Source of the DNA: Blastocladiella britannica
Taxonomy: Eukaryota; Blastocladiomycota; Blastocladiomycetes; Blastocladiales; Blastocladiaceae
Direction of reading: 5' to 3'
Assembly (NCBI GenBank): GCA_025349905.2
Contig: MU624990.1
Coordinates: 1-14,686 of the forward strand
DNA: 14,686 nt
Shown: one piece after another, positions 8,601 to 14,540 of the stretch
Position numbering within the stretch: position 1 is the stretch's first letter
Layout: each line of letters starts with the position of its first letter
The notes under the pieces: generated by a model
What the model saw: the letters and a program-made list of their open reading frames with translations, nothing else
Told to the model about the DNA's origin: nothing
The model's database searches: none
Made by a program: the position numbers and the translations under genes

Positions 8601-9246
8601 GTGGGAGGTCCAGGCTCATACTCAGACCCACCGAGTCCATGGTGCGCGCTGCGTAATGCGGGGCCGACGACGCGTTCCAAGCCTCTAGCTCGCCGTGCAG
8701 CGCGTGCAGATCAACAGCATTGTTGACGTCGATCGAGTGCAGCAGGTCTTCGATATTGATGCCGGCAATGTCGCGCGGCGACACGGCGCGGCGCTGCTGC
8801 CAGTCCGTGGGCTCTGATGTTTTTTGTTGATGCTGGTGCTGGTGCTGGTGCTGGTGTTCGGACGCGCGAGTAGCAGCAGCAGCAGCAGCAGCAGCAGCAG
8901 TCGCAGCGGCAACGACGTGGGCATTGGTGATGGTGGGCGACGCGGGCGGCGATGCGGCAACCGGCGCGGCTGCTGCCACCGTGGATGAAGGCGAAGCAAC
9001 AGCAGCAGCAGCCGCAGCCGCAGGCAGGTGGTCCATGTATCCATTGGCGACAGTGGACTGGCCGAGAAACGACGGGAACGCCGACGCGGCCGAGGTGTCG
9101 GATTGAGCGACCAGGCGAGCAATGGCGGCGTCGTGCTCGGCCCGCCACTCGTCGTACTGCGCCAGCTCCTGCTGGTTCATGTCGGCCAGATCGGCGGCTA
9201 TCCGGCGTCGGAAATCGTCCGTGTAGGACGTGTCGGTTGCCGTCAT
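5614..9246 (-). CDS. Cep57/Ppc89-like coiled-coil centrosome (spindle pole body) protein
   Basis: This is one uninterrupted frame of 1210 residues. The start at 9246 was chosen because upstream in-frame codons run through the divergent promoter and antisense to DNAL4. The protein is largely disordered, with Ala, Ser and Gln runs and (HQ)n near residues 130-138. A coiled coil spans about 569-684 and a shorter basic helix about 825-862. A block near 980-1020 reads IQVPFVVGRNAGKSHSLP, then NLQRMLSLVKSH and LCAHC. A terminal helical segment follows at about 1074-1132 (LEDQLHRLHVELARLV, MHPKIQSAIRKMAALEAELD). From memory of fungal families, this block plus terminal helix resembles the Cep57 microtubule-binding domain of SPB proteins such as Aspergillus SnaD and S. 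pombe Ppc89. Those tether centrosomes or spindle poles to microtubules. The order coiled coil then basic C-terminus also fits Cep57. The N-terminal 550 residues have no recognised domain. The family call is moderately sure; a generic coiled-coil scaffold is the alternative. Confidence 0.65.
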   Translation of the reverse strand: MTATDTSYTDDFRRRIAADLADMNQQELAQYDEWRAEHDAAIARLVAQSDTSAASAFPSFLGQSTVANGYMDHLPAAAAAAAVASPSSTVAAAAPVAASPPASPTITNAHVVAAATAAAAAAAAATRASEHQHQHQHQHQQKTSEPTDWQQRRAVSPRDIAGINIEDLLHSIDVNNAVDLHALHGELEAWNASSAPHYAARTMDSVGLSMSLDLPLTRPMVGHQQQQRGSADARAPPLDVDMSFPDPSIGTLGGGSERMGDAAGAREDDRSAAGLLNLTDLPSYFRPLAPTYPAAASAANAPPPIAHDEQPSDLYHGFGPPSPAATASRRTPPYLQSASQRNQASAASTAPVSSTQRQQQHGTEPNHDANEPSVTNDDDAPPTIPPLDLDARLMGSAELLGGSTSGSGSGRDLPPFESAAQSTLRPAALPEAESRAQHADHSQFDAVMSDAVMSDAEDQTHLHLPQYPEFPRTLGSPQRRVSTAVALPPSAQYSASRSLAAAARDSRRGNRQATAAPALALTTATTNTTSSSAPKRRPSSSSSSTATTPVGSRHPQPPQPASNDVSYSYPATQALVQAVQQLTTDLQQVNAARSELAAELASTKASAAASASSLQTERARGDALKAELDKVREHLAVVDDDRARKSRELADSTRKVAELGARVGSLMLVVQEQRAVIEGIKMGAMAANRVPNHDAHLEPPSVAPSPAAHAPLNPPQPMAATQQAPVRPDDGLAAYQLSPIARVTQTPLAGAFPMLYPDRAGGAPIPQSAFNPPVPASNPSVRDSGAQTERGPDRRDEVTPAAVIVAAPTTTATDAAAGDQDAANVDDEARKRARRRMLEAELHRRLKILVDRKLERERLAQEHSAAAAAAAAAAAAAADEFEPDTHWAERRQQPPSRARSRSRSRTASPRSRGAARPSHNDERQADGDDDQYYYERDTSPQRHTESSRQKVRPKPAAAPSSTAAVAGRGGIALGGMAAAALASPTKIQVPFVVGRNAGKSHSLPVNLQRMLSLVKSHAPQLCAHCHGTDAMTPGTRKHAHPSSPSGMPHVHGDFTPPRPSAAATIAAHAAPAAIALRARLEDQLHRLHVELARLVRASDSARDAKAKREMHPKIQSAIRKMAALEAELDAQHHGHGGDGDDGAAAASPQRRGTSSGAATHTAAAAAAAASIRSASAAAPTRRPTTERPIARNLSLLRSSQRVQMALASGS
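5742..5765. repeat. (CAG)8 run, poly-Ala in the Cep57-like protein
   Basis: Eight perfect CAG triplets on the plus strand read on the minus strand, in the gene's frame, as GCT alanine codons close to the C-terminus. Confidence 0.8.
6614..6655. repeat. GCT/GCC run encoding about 14 Ala in the Cep57-like protein
   Basis: Eight GCT triplets followed by GCC/GCG triplets on the plus strand encode an uninterrupted alanine tract right after the basic helix at residues 825-862. Confidence 0.8.
7883..7912. repeat. Perfect 15-bp in-frame duplication
   Basis: The unit TCCGACATGACTGCA occurs twice head to tail at 7883-7897 and 7898-7912. On the minus strand it duplicates five residues in the Cep57-like protein, giving DAVMSDAVMSDAED. 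The copies are identical, suggesting a recent slippage event. Confidence 0.9.
8831..8854. repeat. TGCTGG hexamer, four units, encoding His-Gln repeats
   Basis: Four exact copies of TGCTGG on the plus strand, with diverged edges, encode alternating His and Gln near residue 130-138 of the Cep57-like protein. Confidence 0.85.
8872..8900. repeat. AGC/CAG run encoding poly-Ala in the Cep57-like protein
   Basis: Twenty-nine nt of uninterrupted AGC triplets, read on the minus strand as GCT alanine codons directly before the His-Gln repeats. Confidence 0.85.
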
Positions 9247-9466
9247 TTGACTGGAATATGCGCGATATTGTGAGATCAACTGAAAAGTCTTTTCCAGGCA
9301 AAAAAGTTGCGCACTGGCTGCAGTGGACGGGCAGGGGATCAAGTGAATACGGCTTCGAATGTATGCCAGGAGAGAGAGAGAGAAGTCAATATTTTCCCAT
9401 ATCTGCGAAAGCGATATTCTCATTTTTCCCAACAGCACAAAATTAATACAAGTACAAAAGAAGAAA
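9247..9466. promoter_or_regulatory. Divergent promoter between the Cep57-like gene and DNAL4
   Basis: The two start codons face away from each other across 220 nt. The region contains a (GA)7-like tract at 9370-9383, which is CT-rich on the minus strand. It becomes A-rich just before the DNAL4 start. No TATA box is evident. A shared bidirectional promoter is inferred from the spacing. Confidence 0.5.
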
Positions 9467-9920
9467 ATGGCAGCCGTCTCGGACTCGAATCCCAATCTCA
9501 CCGATACCAAGGGCACGTCGCCCGATGGGAAGCCCGCGGGCGAGGCAGCAAAGGCCGAGGAAACCCGCAAGGTCTTCAACTACCCGCTTGTAAAGTACAC
9601 GGACATGAGCGAGGAGCTCAAGGTCGAGACGGTGGATATGGTGGTGACGTTCTTGGAAAAGCACCCAGGGAACTACGAGGTATTGTCATGCATGCTCTCT
9701 GATCCGATCCGCCCTCATTCCTCTCATTCCTCACTCTCCAACAAAATTGAATAAAAAGGCAGCAGCCAAGGCCATCAAGGAAGTCATGGACAAGAAATGC
9801 GGCACCTCGTGGCACGTGGTCATTGGCGAGGGGTTCGAGTACGAGATCACGTATGAGGTCAAGCAGATCCTGTTCATGTACTTTGCCTCGTACGGCGTGC
9901 TCGTATGGAAGGCAAACTGA
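9467..9920 (+). CDS. DNAL4: Dynein axonemal light chain 4
   Basis: DNAL4 is an LC8-related light chain of axonemal outer-arm dynein. Exons 9467-9679 and 9759-9920 give 124 residues. The 79-nt intron is phase 0 with donor GTATTG and acceptor AAAAAG. After a variable N-terminal extension of about 30 residues, the conserved core reads FNYPLVKYTDMSEELKVET, then AAKAIKEVMDKKCGTSWHVV, then GEGFEYEITYEVKQILFMYF, and ends VWKAN. The phrase WHVVIGEGF and the ITxEVK segment match DNAL4 rather than canonical LC8 (DYNLL), whose equivalent reads WHCIVGRNFG. The start is the ATG in context GAAAATGGCA. An in-frame ATG at 9359 lies in promoter sequence and was not used. The gene implies a flagellated stage. 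It faces the Cep57-like gene head to head. Confidence 0.93.
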
Positions 9921-9966
9921 ATGAATACTCGTTATGAATTTCAATAAATAAATAAAAACCCCAAAA
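9921..9966. terminator. Convergent 3' junction DNAL4/NC2-alpha with AATAAA signals
   Basis: Only 46 nt lie between the facing stop codons. On the plus strand there are overlapping AATAAA hexamers at 9943-9948, 9947-9952 and 9951-9956, likely the DNAL4 polyadenylation signal. No AATAAA is seen here for the minus-strand gene, whose 3' end may lie inside DNAL4. Confidence 0.6.
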
Positions 9967-10623
9967 TCACTCGACCTCCACCTTGGCGCTACCATTCCGG
10001 CTGCTGCGTCGCGCAGGTGGCGGCGGGGCAAGAGCACTCCCATGGACACCATCAGCGGCCGCCTCGGCGTGGCCTGCCGTCATGAATGCGGCCGGGGGCG
10101 CGGGAGCAGGCATGCGCTCCTTCAAAAAGTCCAGCTTGGCCTGGGCCATCACCGCGGCGCGAATGTGCTCGGGCGAGATAAACACTTTGCCCGCCACCGG
10201 AGCAGGCGGCGAGTCGCTGTGGTCGGCACCGGCAGCAGTCGCACCGCCCGGCGACCGGGGCGCAGTCTGGCCCGTGGCCTGCTCGTAGGTGGCCCGCAGC
10301 AAGTGGGTCATGAACAGCTCCAGCGACTTGGACATGAGCACGGGGGTGGCATTGGCGATCTTGCCCACGTCCTCGTCCGACTGCATGATCTTTTTGATTC
10401 GCGCCTACAGTGAATAGTGAATGATGCATGCCATTATTTATTACAATACGATGACAATAACAAGAATTATGGGAATTATGAGACGAACCGAAGGGAAACG
10501 CGGACGAAACTTGCGGAACGCGGGGACAGCGGCGGTCTGAGACGACGGAGATTGACTGGCGGCATCGGCATCAGCTGGGGGTGAATCAGGGTGGTGGGGT
10601 CGGGCGGAGGGAGTGTCCGACAT
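9967..10623 (-). CDS. BUR6: Negative cofactor 2 alpha (DRAP1/Bur6), histone-fold transcription regulator
   Basis: NC2-alpha pairs with NC2-beta (Dr1) through histone folds and clamps TBP on promoters, repressing or redistributing TFIID activity in the nucleus. Exons on the minus strand, 10623-10489 and 10404-9967, give 190 residues. The 84-nt intron is phase 0 (donor GTTCGT, acceptor TGTAG). Splicing produces [20 protein letters not shown], closely matching the family's [12 protein letters not shown] start of the histone fold. The fold continues with [20 protein letters not shown] and, after a disordered insert of about 30 residues, [23 protein letters not shown]. That insert in the loop before the last helices is longer than in human DRAP1 or yeast Bur6. 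The tail is Ala/Pro-rich. NF-YC or CHRAC-type histone folds are the alternatives, but the RIKKIMQ and DFLK motifs favour NC2-alpha. Confidence 0.9.
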
Positions 10624-10954
10624 GTTTCAGGAAGGGGTGGGTGGGAGTGGGCGGTACGGGGGGATTCATTCTTCTTCTTGCTTGCGTGTTGGTGTCGGCG
10701 GGCGGGCGGGAGATCCCTTTTTATGGACCGCCGCGTTTCTTTGATTGTTTTTTCCTCTTTTTCTCTGGGCACCGGCAACGGGCCGCGTGCCCGTCAGGTC
10801 ACGTGGGATCACGTTTCGGATCGGGGGAATCCAAGCAAGGCACACACGATCAACGGGACGGAGGAGGTCGAGGATCGTGGTTTGAGCCAGGGAGAAATCG
10901 AGTGCAATTACTTGATAGCGAAAAAAAATAAAAAAATAAAAATAAAAAAGTATT
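10624..10954. promoter_or_regulatory. Divergent promoter region between NC2-alpha and NAA38
   Basis: This 331-nt gap separates two divergent genes. It contains a palindromic CACGTG at 10800-10805 and a TATA-like CATAAAAAG on the minus strand near 10717-10725, about 95-100 nt upstream of the NC2-alpha start. It ends with an A-rich tract at 10920-10948 just before the NAA38 start. No gene of its own is supported. Confidence 0.5.
10800..10805. promoter_or_regulatory. CACGTG palindrome (E-box/bHLH-type site)
   Basis: A perfect CACGTG palindrome lies between two divergent genes, in context GGTCACGTGGGATCACG. bHLH proteins such as Cbf1 bind this core in yeasts. Function here is inferred from position only. 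Confidence 0.3.
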
Positions 10955-11353
10955 ATGCCAAAAAACGCATCGCCAACAAGGGCGACGGTCGCAGTGCCAG
11001 CGACAATCAAGGAAAAGGACGACGCCCTCGAGGCCCGCGCAATTCTGTCGGCCATGATGGACCGCCCGATCCGCGTCTCGATTCAGGATGGCCGCATTCT
11101 CGAGGGCCGGCTCCGATGCATTGACCGCGATCGCAACCTGGTCCTGGCCGACACGATGGAGTACCGCAATGGCATGTCGCCTTTTTTTTTTTCGCGTTTG
11201 GCTTGGTTTGGTACCTGGTCAGTCAATAGTAACGGAAAAACCGAAATAGGCGCGGAACGGTTCGTCGCCCTGGTCATGATCCCCGGTAAGCTGATCGTGG
11301 CGACTGCTGTCCGGCCCGACGTGGCCCAGGTCATTGGCCTCGATGAATCGTAA
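10955..11353 (+). CDS. NAA38: NAA38-type Sm-like auxiliary subunit of N-terminal acetyltransferase C
   Basis: Naa38 (LSMD1) is the small Sm-fold subunit of NatC, which acetylates nascent chains beginning Met-hydrophobic on the ribosome. The preferred model has exons 10955-11171 and 11250-11353, giving 106 residues. The Sm1 half reads RPIRVSIQDGRILEGRLRCI then DRDRNLVLADTMEYR. The Sm2 half reads ERFVALVMIPGKLIVATAV, where VMIPG is typical of Naa38 rather than spliceosomal Sm proteins. Between them lies 78 nt with a T12 run and no stop, encoding 26 implausible residues (PFFFSRLAWFG). I treat it as a GC-AG intron. Reading straight through would give 132 residues. A GT-AG alternative, 11176-11229, is also in frame. 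The stop is 38 nt from the stop of the convergent neighbour. Confidence 0.82.
   Translation: MPKNASPTRATVAVPATIKEKDDALEARAILSAMMDRPIRVSIQDGRILEGRLRCIDRDRNLVLADTMEYRNGMSPFFFSRLAWFGTWSVNSNGKTEIGAERFVALVMIPGKLIVATAVRPDVAQVIGLDES
11172..11249 (+). other. Candidate GC-AG intron in NAA38
   Basis: The donor GCATGT differs at one base from GTATGT, used elsewhere in this window. The acceptor is AAATAG and a TAGTAAC branch-like heptamer lies at about 11227-11233, some 15-20 nt upstream. Removal yields EYRNG-AERFVALV with the Sm frame intact. The length is a multiple of three with no stop, so retention is also translatable. Confidence 0.55.
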
Positions 11354-11391
11354 TGTATATTTGATAAACCGCTGCACCTGCTTCCTTGTTA
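11354..11391. other. Convergent 3' junction of NAA38 and the cNMP/LRR gene
   Basis: Thirty-eight nt separate the two stop codons. No canonical AATAAA is visible on either strand in this gap, so at least one 3' UTR, and probably both, must extend antisense into the neighbour's coding exon. Confidence 0.55.
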
Positions 11392-14300
11392 TTATTGGCC
11401 GGAACCCGCAAAGCGACGTGGCGCCGGGGCCGTTGTCGCAACCTCGCCCACGCCTTGCAACTGGCCCGCAATCCCGCCCGGCCCGCCTGTCTTGCGCGCC
11501 GGCGCGGCGCTCTTGGCCCGGCGGCCAATGGGCGCAATGGTAGCAGCGCTACCGCTCGCACTGGACTGGCCGGCGCGCTTCTTGGCCATGGCGGCGTCCA
11601 CGGCCGCATCCTCAATCACGCTCTCGGTTTCCAGCACGAACCACCCGGTCCGTTCCGCCAGCGCGCGCGATGAGGCCGTCACGCCCTTACACTGGCCCAT
11701 GTTGATGACGCGCAGCGCATGCGCCGACCCGGCCAGCTGCTCGATCAGCGCGTCGTCGGCGCGGTAGCACCCGCGCATCCCGATCCGGCTCAGCGCCGTG
11801 CACCCGCTAGCGATGGCGCCAATGGCCATGCTCGACACCAGCGCCCCGCAAAACGACATGTCAAGCACCTTTAGCGCCGGCAGCGCGGCGATCGACGGCG
11901 CAGAGCCCGTGTCTGTCAGCGCACAGCAAAACGCCAGCCCCAGCACCTGCAGTTGAGGGCACGTGGCCGCGATCGCCACCAGCGCCTTGTCGGTGATGAG
12001 CGAGCAGTCGCCCAGCACCAGCGACCGCAGCGCAAACGGGGCTCCGGTACCCGACGCCGCAATCTCTCGCCACTGCGCGAACGCGTCGTCGCGAATGCCC
12101 GTGCACCGCTGCAAGTTCAGCGACTGCAGCTGCCGCACCGTGTGCCACGTGGTGTGCGCGGCGGCCTCGTTCAGAACCAACGGCGGGGTCATCAGGGACG
12201 GCTGCGTGATCCCATGCCCGCCACCGCGGAACGGAATCCGCTCCGTGTCAATGGCGGCGGGCGCCGACTTGGGCGACTCGATGACGGGACTGCCGGCGGG
12301 TCCCATTTCCAGCCCAAACATGTTGGCGGTCAGCGCCTTGCAGTACCCCAACGACAGGTGGACGAGGTTCGGGAACATGAGGAGGCACTTGCGCAGGGAC
12401 GCGTCGTCGATCTTGCGCAGGTTCGAGAGATCCAGCGTGCGCAACTTTGGGAACAAGTAGGTCCCGCTCATGTTGACAAAGGTCGCGGGGGAGATTTCCC
12501 AGCACCCGTGCAAGTCGAGGTGGCCAAGGGAGGTCGCGTGCATCATGAACTGCCCCAGGCCCGCGTCCGTGATGGCAAAGCACCCCTTGAGCTTGAGGAC
12601 CGTCGCATAACTTGCACTGTCAAGTTTTTTTTTTTTTTTTTTTCGTGCTAAGTCCTCATTTCAAAAATGGATTTGAGGTCGCTATCGTACCAATCCGCAG
12701 CGAGGAGCCGGAGAACGTCGTCACCGACTTTTTTGCATCCGCTCAGGTCCACTTCGTGCGCCCAGATGGCCACATGAGTCCCAAACCAGTCGTTGAACGC
12801 CTCGTTCGACTTGCGCAGCGCGGCGGCCGCCCGCATGCCCAGGCGCCGAGCAATGCGCCGAGCAATTTCCGGCCGCTGCCAAGCTCCTTCCAGCGTGGGC
12901 GGATCGGGCGTCATCTGGTTTTCGACCACCGAGGACGTGCCGGTCCGGCTGCTCGGCGCGGTCATGAACCGGTCCGGGTGAAAGTCAATGGACGCATTCG
13001 AATAATCGGGCAAGGCATCCGCCGCGCCATTCATGACGCGCGAGAACCGGCTCGGCGATGTTGGCGTGGTTGTCACTGATAGTGGCCCCTGGCCGTTGGT
13101 TGACGCCGATTGTTGCGCGGCTTGAACCTTGGCCATCAAGCGCGGGTCCGACCACACTGCGACCGATGCGCGCCGGCGACCGGGGTTCAGGGCCGCAACG
13201 GCGGCAAGCGACTTGTGTCCGCCACTTGCTGGTGGGACTGCTCGCGCTGTCGCCTCCTCTGGAGCCAGCGCCGAAGGGCCAGGAACCGGTGCTGCTGCCG
13301 CAGAGGAACTGCTGCAAGGGTCGTAGTCGTTGGCGGCATTCAGCTGGAGCGATGACGACGACGCTGATTTGCTCGCAGACGATTGGCTCTCGCTCATGCT
13401 GGCGAGACTCGATTGGCTAGACTTTAACGACAGCGATGTGGCCGACAAGTACGACGGCGACGGGGCCGCGTCCTTTTCCGTCAGGTCCCGGCCACTGTAA
13501 AACGGCGTGTCGAGGCTCTGTGGGGACGTGGAGTACGCGGCGGCACTCGGGTCGTTCCACACGGTGCTGCCGTGACCAGACGATATGGGCGAATCGGCCG
13601 TGTGCATGCTGGAGCGCGAGGAGTTGCCCGTGCGGCGCGTGATGCCGACCTCCCCCGGCGAGGTAGCAAGGACATTCAAGGACGTGCCGCGAGAGCTTCC
13701 TTGGCCGAGTGGGGTCATCGGACTGCGGAGCCCCATGGATATCGGAGCAGAGATGGCCAGTGCCGCGAGGGGGCTGTTGACCATGGAGACGAGCTCGGAC
13801 ATGCTCATGCTCCCGGCGGCCGCGGATGGGTCCGCGTTCGACGTCATTTCGATGTAGGTGGACGAGCCGCGCTGCACGGGTCCAACGGTAGGGTAGTCCT
13901 GCCCGCTGTGGGCCCGCGCCGGTGTTGAGCTGCTGCTGCTGCTGGACGACGACGACGACGCAGAATGGTGCATCACCATAGGAGACCGTGGCGGAGGCAC
14001 GACCGTTGCCGCCAAAGAAAGCGAGTCGATGCTTGCTTGCTGCTGATGTTGCTGCTGCTCCAAATACGCTCTCTGGGACGGGTGCAAGGACTGCATCCGC
14101 TCGAGCGCCGCCTCGCGAATGCGCATCTCCACTTGCTGGCCGTACTTGGCGGCAACCTTGTCCATCAGGTCAGAGCGCTGCAGCACTGCAACCACGCACC
14201 GCTCAGTGGATACCACCGATGCGGTGCGCCGGATCCCAGTCATGACCATGGCGATTTCCCCGACAAAGGATCCGGCTCCAAAGGTGGCAAACACCGCCTC

Positions 14301-14540
14301 TCCGTCTTTGGAGGTGACGGCAACCGACCCGCGAAGGACCAGGAACAGCGCCCGCCCCTCCTCGCCGGCTTTGATGAGCACCGTTCCCGGGGAAATGTGT
14401 CGGATCGTTACCAGGGAGGCAAGCATCGCATGGACGCCGGGCTGGTGCAAGTGTTGGAACAGCGGGTGGTTCCGAAGCGTCATTTCAAGGTCGATCCCGG
14501 CGCCATTGAGGGCCGTCCCGCTCGCGATGACCTGATCCAT
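11392..14540 (-). CDS. Cyclic-nucleotide-binding / F-box-like / leucine-rich-repeat protein
   Basis: Exons on the minus strand, 14540-12691 and 12616-11392, give 1024 residues. Each exon is a long open frame that looks like a separate gene. The 74-nt intron (donor GTACGA, acceptor TTGACAG) joins TG|T to Cys617 and completes an LRR: VLRLLAADC-ASYATVLKLKG. Residues about 24-140 are a cyclic-nucleotide-binding domain. The phosphate cassette near 91-109 keeps the key Glu (FVGEIA) and Arg-Thr (RRTASV). A Gln stretch and a long Ser-rich disordered region follow. About 553-595 is a weak F-box-like helix pair (RPEIARRIARRL). From 597 to about 915 are Cys-containing LRRs of the Grr1/Amn1 type (LKGCFAITDAG, LNLQRCTGIRDDA, LGLAFCCALTD). 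The tail is basic. By inference it is a cAMP- or cGMP-responsive SCF ubiquitin-ligase adaptor. The F-box is the least certain part. Confidence 0.85.
12617..12690 (-). other. Intron with a 19-nt homopolymer joining the two halves of the cNMP/LRR gene
   Basis: The donor GTACGA (12690) and acceptor CAG (ending 12617) flank an A19 run on the minus strand at 12625-12643. Without this splice the first frame would end after EMRT and the LRR half would lack a start. Exon phases (2 and 1) close exactly. Confidence 0.8.

Noticed and set aside
9359..9466. Upstream in-frame ATG adding 36 residues to DNAL4
   Set aside because: The added sequence is AT-rich promoter translated into low-information residues. 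The ATG at 9467 has a better context and gives a length nearer to the family.
9247..9579. N-terminal extension of the Cep57-like frame up to an ATG at 9579
   Set aside because: It runs through the divergent promoter and antisense to DNAL4 exon 1, and the residues are unlike the rest of the protein.
9467..9920. Canonical cytoplasmic LC8 dynein light chain
   Set aside because: The WHVVIGEGF and ITxEVK motifs and the VWKAN end match DNAL4. LC8 has WHCIVGRNFG and ends LFKSG.
10441..10623. A small membrane protein (60 codons ending in an Ile/Val run)
   Set aside because: The hydrophobic end is translated intron. The first 45 codons are exon 1 of NC2-alpha, joined by a GTTCGT donor.
11392..12546. 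A stand-alone LRR gene starting at ATG 12546
   Set aside because: The LRR pattern continues upstream of this ATG (LKLKGCFAITDAG) to a CAG acceptor, so it is an internal exon.
12648..14540. A stand-alone 630-residue cyclic-nucleotide-binding protein
   Set aside because: The last 14 codons read into an intron. A GTACGA donor at 12690 joins it to the LRR exon, with phase and LRR consensus both restored.
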